From an uncultured Microbacterium sp. (GTDB taxonomy: Bacteria; Actinomycetota; Actinomycetes; Actinomycetales; Microbacteriaceae): a DNA stretch of 55,300 nucleotides. This document shows positions 8,480-17,448 of the stretch, in pieces. Numbering within the stretch: position 1 is the first letter of the stretch; each line of letters opens with the position of its first letter. The notes under the pieces were generated by a model. The model saw nothing but the letters and a program-made list of their open reading frames with translations. It did no database searches and had not been told where the DNA came from. The position numbers and the translations under genes were made by a program. The stretch covers positions 1 to 55,300 of the forward strand of contig NZ_CALTTX010000010.1 of NCBI RefSeq assembly GCF_943912325.1, written 5' to 3'.

Positions 8480-9085
8480 ATGCGTCCGCGCGGCATCCGT
8501 CTGGTGATGGATGCCGCGCGACGCGTGCGTGAAGACGTCGCGGCCGCTCGACTCCGCGATCCCGCCGCGCGGACGGGCCTCGAGATCGCGCTGCTGTACC
8601 CGGGCCTGCACGCCGTGTGGGCGCATCGCGTCTGGGGTGCGCTGTGGCGTTCGGGCTTACCCGGCACGCGGTTCGCCGCGCGCGCGGGCTCGCAGATCAC
8701 GCGGTGGCTGACCGGAATCGAGATCCATCCGGGGGCGACCCTCGGGCGGCGCCTGTTCATCGATCACGGCATGGGTGTCGTGATCGGCGAGACCGCCGAG
8801 GTGGGCGATGACGTGCTGATCTACCACGGGGTGACGCTCGGCGGTCGCACGCGCGACACGGGCAAGCGCCACCCGACGATCGGCGACAGCGTCGCGATCG
8901 GGGCGGGCGCGAAGGTGCTCGGTCCGATCGAGATCGGGGCGGGTTCGGCGATCGGCGCGAACGCCGTTGTGACGAGGGATGCCCCGCCCGACAGCGTGCT
9001 CGTCGGCGTGCCGGCGAAGACGCGCTCGCGTCGGCCGGGCGAAGACACCCGCGGCATCCTGACCGCTCCCGAATACTTCATCTGA
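8480..9085 (+). CDS. cysE: Serine O-acetyltransferase
   Basis: Transfers acetyl from acetyl-CoA to L-serine, making O-acetylserine for CysK. The 201-residue protein is the short form, with a reduced N-terminal helical region and then the left-handed beta-helix of hexapeptide repeats. Catalytic features are IDHGMGVVIGETAEVGDD and the YHGVTLGG loop. The C-terminal segment ends in Phe-Ile; a terminal Ile is the residue by which CysE inserts into the CysK active site in the cysteine synthase complex. An ATG at 8507 is an alternative start. Confidence 0.94.
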   Translation: MRPRGIRLVMDAARRVREDVAAARLRDPAARTGLEIALLYPGLHAVWAHRVWGALWRSGLPGTRFAARAGSQITRWLTGIEIHPGATLGRRLFIDHGMGVVIGETAEVGDDVLIYHGVTLGGRTRDTGKRHPTIGDSVAIGAGAKVLGPIEIGAGSAIGANAVVTRDAPPDSVLVGVPAKTRSRRPGEDTRGILTAPEYFI

Positions 9086-9110
9086 CGCTCGTGTCCGCCG
9101 GTCTTAAGCG

Positions 9111-10502
9111 ATGAGCGCGCTGCACGAACTCTCGCTCGTCGAGCTCGCGGCCGCGTTGCGAGCGGGCGAGATCACGCCGCGTGAGGCAACCGAGCACTAC
9201 CTCGAGCGTGCGGTCGCCCGGGTGGACCTCGGCGCGTTCGCCGAGTTGCGCGGCGACCTCGCTGTCGCGCGCGCCGACGTCCTGGCACGCGCGCCGCAGC
9301 AGGGGTCGCTCTGGGGCGTACCGCACGCCGATAAGGACCTCGTAGCCCGGGCGGGCGTCGCGACGCGCTACGGCTCGCGCGCTCGCGCGGATTTCGTGCC
9401 CGAGGCATCCGATCCCCTGGCTCGGGCACTGGACGACGCGGGCGTCGTGACGCTCGGCAAGACCGCGACGAGCGAGTTCGGCCTCTCGGGATACACCGAG
9501 CCCGCGGGCGCACCCGCGGCGCGGGACCCGTGGAATCCGGCGAACGGAGCGGGCGGGTCGAGCGGCGGCGCGGCCGTCGCCGTCGCCGCGGGTCTGTTGC
9601 CCGCCGCGATCGGCTCCGACGGCGGCGGCTCGATCCGCATTCCCGCAGCGACCGTCGGAGTCGTGGGGCTCAAGCCCTCGCGCGGACGCCTGCCGATCGG
9701 CTCGGGGCTCGACTCCCCCGACGGCCTCGCCGTCACGGGTCCACTCGCGCGCACGGTCGCCGACGCGGCCCTGCTGCTCGACGTACTCACCGGGCTCGCG
9801 CCGTATCGGTACGCCACCCGCGCGCCGCACGCCGGCCCGTTCCTCGAGGCCGCCCGTAGTACCCGAGGACTCCGCATCGGCGTCACGACGACGTCGCCGT
9901 GGGACGACGACGAAGACATCCGCGTCGCGCCCGAGGCGCGGGACGCCGTGCGCTTCGCGGCCGATGTGCTCGCGGGCGAGCATGCGGTGAGCGACGCCGC
10001 GTGGCATCCGCACGGCTACGCCGCTCTCTTCCGCACGCTGTGGCGCGCGAGCGCCGCGCGGATTCCGCTGAGCGCACGCGATCTCGACCTCGTCGAGCCC
10101 CTCACGGCCTGGCTCGTGCGCGAGGGGCGGACGCTCGACGCGCCGCGGGTGCTCGAGGCACTGGCATCCGCCCGCGTCTTCGAACGCGAGACGATCGCCG
10201 CATTCGACGCCTTCGACGCCGTGCTGACGCCCGCTCTCGCGCAGACCCCGCGGCCGGTCGGCTGGTACGACGGTCACGACCCCGAGCGCACGTTCGCGCT
10301 GCAGGTCGAATATGCGCCGTTCTCGAGCTTCGTCAACGTCGCGGGGCTCCCCGCCCTCACCGTGCCCGTGACGCAGGGCTCCGGCGGTCACCCCGTCTCG
10401 GTGCAGCTCATCGGACGACCCGGCGGAGAGGCCGCGATCATCGCGCTCGCGGCCGAACTCGAGGCGGCCCGCGGGCCGCTCCCCCATCCGCCCGGCTGGT
10501 AG
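9111..10502 (+). CDS. Amidase (amidase signature family)
   Basis: A 463-residue serine hydrolase of the amidase signature superfamily, which cleaves carboxamides. The Ser-cisSer-Lys triad can be read: Lys75 (PHADKD), the cis-Ser in GGSSGG (about 149-153) and the nucleophile Ser174 (GSDGGGSIRIPA). It is not adjacent to gatB or gatC, so it is probably not GatA. The substrate cannot be told from sequence. It lies 25 bases after cysE on the same strand and converges on prfA. The arrangement looks like a small module set into the argS-atp block. Confidence 0.88.
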   Translation: MSALHELSLVELAAALRAGEITPREATEHYLERAVARVDLGAFAELRGDLAVARADVLARAPQQGSLWGVPHADKDLVARAGVATRYGSRARADFVPEASDPLARALDDAGVVTLGKTATSEFGLSGYTEPAGAPAARDPWNPANGAGGSSGGAAVAVAAGLLPAAIGSDGGGSIRIPAATVGVVGLKPSRGRLPIGSGLDSPDGLAVTGPLARTVADAALLLDVLTGLAPYRYATRAPHAGPFLEAARSTRGLRIGVTTTSPWDDDEDIRVAPEARDAVRFAADVLAGEHAVSDAAWHPHGYAALFRTLWRASAARIPLSARDLDLVEPLTAWLVREGRTLDAPRVLEALASARVFERETIAAFDAFDAVLTPALAQTPRPVGWYDGHDPERTFALQVEYAPFSSFVNVAGLPALTVPVTQGSGGHPVSVQLIGRPGGEAAIIALAAELEAARGPLPHPPGW

Positions 10503-10560
10503 CGAGGCTTCGGCTGGGTCAGCTGGCGGAAACCAGCCGGCTGCGGTCGGTCGGCTGGGG

Positions 10561-11664
10561 TCAGTCGCCCGCGAGAGCGGCGAGACGCTCTTCTTCGTCG
10601 GCCGCGATCAGCGAATCGATGACGGGCGCGAGCGCGCCATCCATCACCTGATCGAGGTTGTAGGCCTTGTACCCCGTGCGGTGATCCGCGATGCGGTTCT
10701 CGGGAAAGTTGTACGTGCGGATGCGCTCGGAGCGATCCATGCCACGGATCTGCGAACGACGGGCATCGGATGCCGCGGCCGCGAGCTCCTCCTGCTGACG
10801 CGCGAGCAGCCGCGCCCGCAGCACGCGCATGCCCGCTTCGCGGTTCTGCAGCTGGCTCTTCTCGTTCTGCATCGACACGACGATGCCCGTCGGCACGTGC
10901 GTGATCCGCACGGCGGAATCGGTCGTGTTGACCGATTGGCCTCCGGGGCCCGACGAGCGGTACACGTCGATGCGCAGATCACTGGGGTCGATGTGGATCT
11001 CTTCGGGCTCGTCCACCTCGGGGAAGACGAGCACGCCCGTCGTCGACGTGTGGATCCGCCCCTGCGACTCGGTCGCCGGCACGCGCTGCACGCGGTGCAC
11101 GCCACCCTCGTACTTGAGCGACGCCCACACGCCCTGCGCGGGATCGGCCGAGGATCCCTTGATCGCGACCTGCACGTCTTTGTAACCGCCGAGGTCGGAT
11201 TCGTTCCGCTCGAGCAGTTCGGTCTTCCAGCCGCGCGAGGCCGCGTACTGCAGGTACATGCGCAACAGGTCGGCGGCGAAGAGGGCCGATTCGGCGCCGC
11301 CCTCACCCGCCTTGACCTCGAGAATCACGTCGCGGGCGTCGTCGGGATCGCGCGGGATCAGCAGGCGACGCAGCTTTTCGCGCGCCGTCGCCAAGCGCTC
11401 CTCGATCTCGGGGATCTCGTCGGCGAACGCTTCGTCTTCGCGTGCGAGCTCGCGCGCGGCATCCAAGTCATCGGATGCCGCGACCGCGGCCTCGCTCGCC
11501 GCGACAATGCGCGACAGCTCGGCGTAGCGCCGGTTGACACGCTTCGCGCGCGGCGGATCGGCGTGCAGCTCGGGGTCGCCGAGCTGCTCTTGCAAGAGTC
11601 GGTGCTCGTCGAGGAGCGGCGCGATATCGAACGCGCCGCTCGCCGACCCCGAGCCCTCAGACAC
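10561..11664 (-). CDS. prfA: Peptide chain release factor 1
   Basis: Decodes UAA and UAG and triggers peptidyl-tRNA hydrolysis. The 367-residue protein has the RF1 codon-recognition tripeptide PAT at 196-198 and the catalytic GGQ at 241-243. It has the usual N-terminal coiled coil and the C-terminal YNFPENRIADHRTG segment. Starts with GTG, 3 bases after the rho stop codon, so it is cotranscribed and probably coupled with rho. Its partner methylase gene prmC lies 3.2 kb downstream, beyond the cysK-cysE-amidase module. Confidence 0.97.
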   Translation of the reverse strand: MSEGSGSASGAFDIAPLLDEHRLLQEQLGDPELHADPPRAKRVNRRYAELSRIVAASEAAVAASDDLDAARELAREDEAFADEIPEIEERLATAREKLRRLLIPRDPDDARDVILEVKAGEGGAESALFAADLLRMYLQYAASRGWKTELLERNESDLGGYKDVQVAIKGSSADPAQGVWASLKYEGGVHRVQRVPATESQGRIHTSTTGVLVFPEVDEPEEIHIDPSDLRIDVYRSSGPGGQSVNTTDSAVRITHVPTGIVVSMQNEKSQLQNREAGMRVLRARLLARQQEELAAAASDARRSQIRGMDRSERIRTYNFPENRIADHRTGYKAYNLDQVMDGALAPVIDSLIAADEEERLAALAGD

Positions 11665-11667
11665 CGA

Positions 11668-13890
11668 TCAGCGGATGCCGTTGTCGTGGCCGCCCGTGTG
11701 CGACGAGCCGTGGCTGCCCTGCGTGCCCTGCTGCTTGAGGCCCTGGAGCTGGGCGTTCTGCATCTGGATGAGGAACTCGACGTTCGAGCCCGTCTCTTTC
11801 AGCTTGCCGAGCACGACCTCGAGCGCCTGCTGGGGGTCGAGACCCGCGAGCGCGCGGCGCAGCTTCCACGTGATCTTGACCTCGTCGGGGCTGAGCAGCA
11901 TCTCTTCGCGACGGGTCGAAGACGCGTTGACGTCGACGGCCGGGAAGATGCGCTTGTCGGCGAGCTGGCGGCTGAGACGCAGTTCGCTGTTGCCCGTGCC
12001 CTTGAACTCTTCGAAGATGACCTCGTCCATCTTCGAACCCGTCTCGACGAGGGCCGTCGCGAGGATCGTGAGCGATCCGCCGTTCTCGATGTTGCGCGCG
12101 GCGCCGAAGAAGCGCTTGGGCGGGTAGAGCGCCGATGCGTCGACGCCACCGCTCAGCACGCGACCCGACGTCGGCGCCGAGATGTTGTAGGCGCGGCCGA
12201 GACGCGTGATCGAGTCGAGCAGCACGACGACGTCGCGACCGAGTTCGACGAGGCGCTTGGCGCGCTCGATCGCGAGCTCGGCGACCGTCGTGTGGTCTTC
12301 GGCGGGGCGGTCGAACGTCGAAGCGATGACCTCGCCGCGCACCGTGCGCTGCATGTCGGTGACCTCTTCGGGGCGCTCGTCGACCAGCACGACCATGAGG
12401 TGCACTTCGGGGTTGTTCTTCGCGATCGCGTCGGCGATCTGCTGCAGCACGATCGTCTTGCCGGCCTTGGGGGGCGCGACGATGAGGCCGCGCTGACCCT
12501 TGCCGATCGGCGCGACGAGGTCGATGATGCGCTGCGTGAGCTTCTCGGGCGCCGTCTCGAGACGCAAGCGCTCCTGCGGGTAGAGGGGCGTGAGCTGCCC
12601 GAACTCGACGCGCGTGGCCGCGTCGTCGACCGACAGGCCGTTGATCGAGTCGACCTGCACGAGCGCGTTGTACTTCTGACGCGAGGACTGCTCGCCTTCG
12701 CGCGGCTGCTTGATCGAGCCGACGACGGCGTCACCCTTGCGCAGGTTGTACTTCTTGACCTGGCCGAGCGAGACGTAGACGTCGCTCGCACCGGGCAGGT
12801 AGCCCGAGGTGCGCACGAACGCGTAGTTGTCGAGCACATCGAGGATGCCCGCGATCGGGATCAGCACGTCGTCTGCGGCGATCTCGGGCTCGAACTCGTC
12901 GTGCGCGGCGCCCGGCGTCGTGCGGCGCTTGTTGCGCGTGCGGCCGCGGCCGGTGCCCTGCTCGTCGTCTTCGGGGCCGTTGTTCGCGCCGTTGCCGTTG
13001 GCGTTGTTGTTGCCGCGCTGCTGGCCGTTCTGACCGTTCTGACCCTGCTGGCCGTTCTGGCCCCCGCGGGTGTTCTGCCCGCGCTGCGCGCCCTGGCGGG
13101 CGTTCTGCTGACCGTTGTTCGCGGCGGGCGCGTTCTGCTCGCCGTCGGCGCTCTCGCCGCTCGCCGCACCCTCACCGTTCGCCGCGTCGGCGCCGTTCTG
13201 GTTGCGGTTGCGGTTGCGGTTCCGGTTGCGGTTGCGGCGGTTGCTCGTCGGCTGCTGCTCGCCCGAGGCCTGCTCGGTCGACGCCCGCTCAGCGGACGCC
13301 TGCTCAGCGGACGCCGTGTCGGCCGCGCCCTGCGCGTTCTCGTCGGCGAGGTTGAGTTCGGCGGCGGCAGGATCGTCGGCGGAGGAGTCATCGGCAGTGG
13401 ATGCCTCGGGGGCGGGCGCCGTCGGCGCGAGCGCGCCACTCGCCAGCGCGTAACCATCGCTCGCGCCCTGCTCGGCGCGGAGCGCTTCGCCGAGACGCGC
13501 CTCGAGGGCGGCATCGATGCTCGACTGGCTCTTGATGGTCTCGCCGAGCGAGGCGGCGAGCTGCACGAGACGCTTCGCGTCGACGCCGAGGTCGGCGGCG
13601 ACCGCGTGTACGCGGCGGCGCTGCACCTTTTCTTTCGGCTCCTTGGCGGGCTTGTCCTTGCCGCGCGGTGCCTCTTCGACGGGTGCTTCCTCGGCGGCGT
13701 CGACGGCAGGGGCCGCGTCGGCGGGCGCCTCAGCCGCGTCGGCGGCCGGCGACGAGGCATCCGTCGCCTCATCGTTCGCGGCAGACGGCGCTTCGTTCGT
13801 GACGGTGTCGGCCGCCTCGTCGGTGGTGGGGGTGAAAGCGTCGACCGTTTCGGCGGCGCTGTCGGACTGGATCTCGGAGATGGACTCCAC
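11668..13890 (-). CDS. rho: Transcription termination factor Rho, with long N-terminal insertion
   Basis: Hexameric RNA-dependent ATPase. Chosen start is a GTG (VESISEIQSD) with AGGAG five bases upstream, giving 740 residues against 419 in E. coli. After an acidic Ala-rich leader and a short Rho_N helical segment comes a low-complexity stretch (roughly residues 130-330) rich in Asn, Arg, Gln and Gly, including an Arg-Asn dipeptide run. Then follow the cold-shock-like RNA-binding domain and the RecA-like core with P-loop APPKAGKT near residue 475. Such insertions are known in actinobacterial Rho, where they help termination on structured GC-rich RNA. The 189 bases upstream hold a small inverted repeat (CGGATC/GATCCG at 13976-13990), possibly part of an autoregulatory leader. 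Confidence 0.96.
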   Translation of the reverse strand: MESISEIQSDSAAETVDAFTPTTDEAADTVTNEAPSAANDEATDASSPAADAAEAPADAAPAVDAAEEAPVEEAPRGKDKPAKEPKEKVQRRRVHAVAADLGVDAKRLVQLAASLGETIKSQSSIDAALEARLGEALRAEQGASDGYALASGALAPTAPAPEASTADDSSADDPAAAELNLADENAQGAADTASAEQASAERASTEQASGEQQPTSNRRNRNRNRNRNRNQNGADAANGEGAASGESADGEQNAPAANNGQQNARQGAQRGQNTRGGQNGQQGQNGQNGQQRGNNNANGNGANNGPEDDEQGTGRGRTRNKRRTTPGAAHDEFEPEIAADDVLIPIAGILDVLDNYAFVRTSGYLPGASDVYVSLGQVKKYNLRKGDAVVGSIKQPREGEQSSRQKYNALVQVDSINGLSVDDAATRVEFGQLTPLYPQERLRLETAPEKLTQRIIDLVAPIGKGQRGLIVAPPKAGKTIVLQQIADAIAKNNPEVHLMVVLVDERPEEVTDMQRTVRGEVIASTFDRPAEDHTTVAELAIERAKRLVELGRDVVVLLDSITRLGRAYNISAPTSGRVLSGGVDASALYPPKRFFGAARNIENGGSLTILATALVETGSKMDEVIFEEFKGTGNSELRLSRQLADKRIFPAVDVNASSTRREEMLLSPDEVKITWKLRRALAGLDPQQALEVVLGKLKETGSNVEFLIQMQNAQLQGLKQQGTQGSHGSSHTGGHDNGIR
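13198..13250 (-). repeat. Hexanucleotide tandem repeat inside rho
   Basis: Imperfect repeats of GTTGCG on the plus strand encode alternating Arg-Asn in the Rho insertion. The repeat is in frame and coding, so its length can vary by whole dipeptides. Confidence 0.8.
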
Positions 13891-14079
13891 GAGTACTCCT
13901 CTGGGCTGTGGGATGTGATGCACGCAAGCGAAGGCGCGGTGATGATGCGTGAGCGCCAGTCTCAGCAGGGTGTGCCGGATCGGGGATCCGATCGGCTCAC
14001 CTGTGCGCGGAGGGACTCCAGCGCGCACGTGCCGGGGAACTGCATGCGGGGTTTCGCAGAATTGCGACGGAGGCCAGAT

Positions 14080-15042
14080 TCACGCGAGCGTGGAACCCTC
14101 CGTATAGTTCCTCACTGTAGCACCCCGCACGTCGACGGCCAGGACGAGCGGTTGCCAGGGCGTGTTGGAGGTGCGTTCGACGAGCTCGATCGCGTCGAGG
14201 CGACCCGCGGGGCCGTCCGACAGCACGAGCACGCTGGGGCCCGCCCCCGAGACGACGGCGGGATGCCCCTCGGCGCGGAGCGCCCGCACGACCTCGGCGG
14301 TGCGCGGCATCGCTTGCGCCCGCACGTCTTGATGCAGCTTGTCTTCTGTCGCTTGCAGCAGCAGCTCGGGGCTCTGCGTCAGCGCGACGATCAGCAGCGC
14401 CGAACGCGAGACATTGAAGACGGCGTCTTCGCGAGCGACCTGCGGACCCTGCAGGCTGCGCGCGAGGCTCGTCGAGACCTGGAAGTCGGGCACGAGCACG
14501 AGCGGCGAGACCCCGCGGTGCAGCAGCAGCTTCTTGCTGCGGGGGCCCTCGGGGGTCGTCCACGCGATCGTGAGTCCGCCCGAGAGCGCGGGGGCCGCGT
14601 TGTCGGGGTGTCCTTCGAGGTCGGTCGCGAGGCGCAGCAGCTCGTCGTCGCTGAAGACGACCTCGCCGTCGAGCAGCCCCTGGGCGGCGCGAAGCCCCGC
14701 GACGACCGCCGCGGCGGACGAGCCCATGCCGCGGCCGTGCGGGATGCGATTATGCGCGCGGATATGGATGCCGGGAAGCTCGCGGCCGACCGACGCGTAC
14801 GCGTGCATCATGGCGCGCACGACGAGGTGCGAGTCGTCGAGGGGCACCGCCCCCTGACCCTCGCCCTCGACCTCGATCACAAGTTCGCCCGCGGGGCGTT
14901 CGGTCACGACCAGTTCGTCATAGACGCTCAGGGCGAGCCCGAGCGTGTCGAAGCCGGGGCCGAGGTTCGCGCTCGTCGCGGGCACGCGCACCGCGACGCT
15001 GCGGGGACGCGCCGCGGAATCCGCCGGCGCGCCCGCGCTCAC
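14080..15042 (-). CDS. thrB: Homoserine kinase
   Basis: GHMP-family kinase that phosphorylates homoserine for threonine synthesis. It has 320 residues. The ATP-binding loop GRGMGSSAAAVVAGL is near residue 95, an N-terminal strand reads VPATSANLGPGFDT, and the C-terminal GHMP motif is VSGAGPSVLVL. The GTG start overlaps the thrC stop (GTGA), so it is coupled to thrC. The long frame upstream of this start is antisense-like sequence inside thrC and was not used. Confidence 0.96.
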   Translation of the reverse strand: MSAGAPADSAARPRSVAVRVPATSANLGPGFDTLGLALSVYDELVVTERPAGELVIEVEGEGQGAVPLDDSHLVVRAMMHAYASVGRELPGIHIRAHNRIPHGRGMGSSAAAVVAGLRAAQGLLDGEVVFSDDELLRLATDLEGHPDNAAPALSGGLTIAWTTPEGPRSKKLLLHRGVSPLVLVPDFQVSTSLARSLQGPQVAREDAVFNVSRSALLIVALTQSPELLLQATEDKLHQDVRAQAMPRTAEVVRALRAEGHPAVVSGAGPSVLVLSDGPAGRLDAIELVERTSNTPWQPLVLAVDVRGATVRNYTEGSTLA

Positions 15043-16124
15043 GCGGACTTCTCCGCGGCGAGGCCGAGCACCGACGCGACCTCGCTCGTGGCGGCGTCGA
15101 CGACGGTCGGGGTGACCTCGCTGCCGTCGGCGTTGCGGAGCGCCCACTGCGGGTCTTTCAGGCCGTGCCCGGTTACCGTGATCGTGACGCGCGCGCCCGC
15201 GGGGATGCGGCCTGCCTCGGCCTGCTGAAGGAGCCCTGCGACGCCGATCGCGGAGGCGGGCTCGACGAAGATGCCGACTTCGGCCGCGAGCAGCTTCTGC
15301 GCCTGCAGGATCGTGTCGTCATCGATCGCCCAGAATCCGCCGCCGTTCGCATCGCGCTCGGCGAGAGCGATCTCCCACGACGCCGGGTTGCCGATGCGGA
15401 TCGCGCTCGCGATCGTGTCGGGCTCGCGCACGACCTCGCCGCGCACGATCGGCGCCGAACCCGCCGCCTGGAACCCGAGCACTTGCGGCACACGCGTTGC
15501 GACACCGCGCTCGGCTTCTTCGCGGAAGCCGCGCGAGTACGCCGTGAAGTTGCCGGCGTTGCCGACGGGGAGCAGGTGGAAGTCGGGGGCGTCGCCGAGC
15601 TGCGAGACGATCTCGTAGGCGCCCGTCTTCTGCCCCTCGATGCGGTCGGGGTTGACCGAGTTGACCAGGTGCACGGGATAGTGCTCGGCGAGCTCGCGCG
15701 CGATCTCGAGGCAGTCGTCGAAGTTCCCGCGGATCTGGATCAGCTCGCCGCCGTGGATGACGGCCTGGCTGAGCTTACCCATCGCGATCTTGCCTTCGGG
15801 CACGAGCACGGCCGCCGTGATGCCGGCGTGCGCCGCATAGGCCGCGGCCGACGCCGACGTGTTGCCCGTCGATGCGCAGATCACGGCCTTCGCGCCGTGC
15901 TCGACCGCGCGCGAGAGCGCGACCGTCATACCGCGGTCCTTGAACGAGCCCGTCGGGTTCATGCCCTCGAACTTGATGTAGACGTCCGCTCCCGAGCGGC
16001 GCGACAGCGCCGGGGCGGCGATGAGGGGCGTGCCGCCCTCGCCGAGCGACACGATCGTCGAGGCATCCGTCACGCCCAACCGGTCTGCGAACTCGCGCAG
16101 CACTCCACGCCAAACATGCACCAT
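15039..16124 (-). CDS. thrC: Threonine synthase
   Basis: PLP enzyme converting O-phosphohomoserine to L-threonine. The 361-residue protein is of the short actinobacterial type. PLP lysine is Lys62 (TGSFKDRGM), with the ASTGNTSAS phosphate-binding loop and GNAGNFTAY. It lies 4 bases after hom and overlaps thrB, forming a tight hom-thrC-thrB operon that carries aspartate semialdehyde to threonine. Confidence 0.96.
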   Translation of the reverse strand: MVHVWRGVLREFADRLGVTDASTIVSLGEGGTPLIAAPALSRRSGADVYIKFEGMNPTGSFKDRGMTVALSRAVEHGAKAVICASTGNTSASAAAYAAHAGITAAVLVPEGKIAMGKLSQAVIHGGELIQIRGNFDDCLEIARELAEHYPVHLVNSVNPDRIEGQKTGAYEIVSQLGDAPDFHLLPVGNAGNFTAYSRGFREEAERGVATRVPQVLGFQAAGSAPIVRGEVVREPDTIASAIRIGNPASWEIALAERDANGGGFWAIDDDTILQAQKLLAAEVGIFVEPASAIGVAGLLQQAEAGRIPAGARVTITVTGHGLKDPQWALRNADGSEVTPTVVDAATSEVASVLGLAAEKSA

Positions 16125-16128
16125 CAGG

Positions 16129-17448
16129 TCACTCTCCTTCTACTCTGAGCACCGAGGCGACGCGGCGCACGGCCGCGTTCTCGGAAAGTCGCGAAACGGC
16201 GTCGCCGAGGGCCTGCTCACGGGCCGCGTGCGTGCCGATGACGAGGCGCGCGCCCGCGTCGGACCCACCCTCGATCGTGGTCTGTTCGAGCGTCGCGACC
16301 GAGACGCCGCCCTCGCTCAGCACGCTCGCGATGGTCGCGAGCACGCCCTGCTCGTCGGCGACCTCGAGCGTGATCTGGTAGCGCGTCGTGACGTGCCCGA
16401 TCGGCAGGATCGGCAGGTTTGCGCGCGTCGATTCGCCCGTGCCGATGCCGCCCGCGATGTGGCGACGTGCGACCGAGACGACGTCGCCGAGCACGGCCGA
16501 CGCAGTCTGGATGCCCCCGGCACCGGCGCCGTAGAACATCAGATCGCCCGCGGCCTCGGCCTCGACGAAGACGGCGTTGTTGGCGCCGTGAACGCTCGCG
16601 AGCGGGTGCGAACGCGCGACGAGGGCCGGGTACACGCGCACCGAGATCGCCTCACCCGCGGGCACTTCGGCGCCGGTCAGGCGCTCGCAGACGGCCAGCA
16701 GCTTGATGACATAGCCGGCCTTTTGCGCCGCCTGGATCATGGCGTGGTCGATGCCCGTGATGCCTTCGCGGTGCACGAGTTCGAGAGGAACCGTCGTGTG
16801 GAACGCCAGGCTCGCGAGGATCGCCGCCTTCTGCGCGGCGTCATAGCCCTCGATGTCGGCCGTCGGGTCGGCTTCGGCGTAGCCGAGGCGCTGCGCGTCG
16901 GCGAGAACGTCGTCGAGGCCGAGACCCTCGGTGTCCATGCGGTCGAGGATGTAGTTCGTCGTGCCGTTGACGATGCCCATGATGCGGTGCACACGGTCAC
17001 CCGCGAGCGAATCGCGCAGCGGCCGGATGATCGGGATCGCGCCCGCCGCGGCGGCCTCGTACGAGATCGTCGCGCCCACCTGGTCGGCCGCTTCGAACAG
17101 CTCGGCGCCGTGGGTCGCGAGCAAGGCCTTGTTGGCCGTGACGACGTCGGCGCCCGCGCCGATCGCCTCGAGGATCAGGGTGCGGGCCGGTTCGAGACCG
17201 CCCATGAGCTCGATAACGATGTCGGCGCCGAGCACGAGCGATGACGCGTCGGTCGTGAACAGCTCGCGCGGAAGCTCGACGTCACGCGGCGCATCGAGGT
17301 TGCGCACCGCGATCCCCGCGAGCTCGAGCCGCGCTCCCGCGCGATCCGACAGCTCGTCGGCGTGCTCGAGCAGCAACTTCGCCGTCTGAGAACCCACGGC
17401 GCCCGCGCCGAGCAGCGCGATTCGCAGGACTCGCTGTTCGGTGTTCAC
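16129..17448 (-). CDS. hom: Homoserine dehydrogenase
   Basis: Reduces aspartate semialdehyde to homoserine, the branch point to threonine and methionine. The 439-residue protein has an NAD(P)-binding GAGAVG at 14-19, a catalytic domain with the conserved NGTTNYIL segment, and a C-terminal ACT domain (YQITLEVADEQGVLATIASVL) that usually gives threonine feedback control. It starts with a GTG that overlaps the lysA stop. It feeds thrB/thrC next door and metX/metY 29 kb away. Confidence 0.97.
   Translation of the reverse strand: MNTEQRVLRIALLGAGAVGSQTAKLLLEHADELSDRAGARLELAGIAVRNLDAPRDVELPRELFTTDASSLVLGADIVIELMGGLEPARTLILEAIGAGADVVTANKALLATHGAELFEAADQVGATISYEAAAAGAIPIIRPLRDSLAGDRVHRIMGIVNGTTNYILDRMDTEGLGLDDVLADAQRLGYAEADPTADIEGYDAAQKAAILASLAFHTTVPLELVHREGITGIDHAMIQAAQKAGYVIKLLAVCERLTGAEVPAGEAISVRVYPALVARSHPLASVHGANNAVFVEAEAAGDLMFYGAGAGGIQTASAVLGDVVSVARRHIAGGIGTGESTRANLPILPIGHVTTRYQITLEVADEQGVLATIASVLSEGGVSVATLEQTTIEGGSDAGARLVIGTHAAREQALGDAVSRLSENAAVRRVASVLRVEGE

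Noticed and set aside
10503..10560. Terminator between amidase and prfA
   Set aside because: Only a 5-bp GCTGG/CCAGC stem and an imperfect direct repeat of CGGCTGGGTCAG are seen; too weak to call.
13198..13250. Tandem repeat as a CRISPR or microsatellite locus
   Set aside because: Repeats are six bases, in frame and coding for the Rho Arg-Asn run. There are no spacers and no cas genes anywhere in the window.
10681..15228. 1515-codon open frame on the plus strand, opposite prfA, rho and thrB
   Set aside because: It is antisense to certain genes, and its translation is low-complexity Arg/Asp/Leu/Val-rich shadow sequence. Long spurious frames are expected at this GC content.
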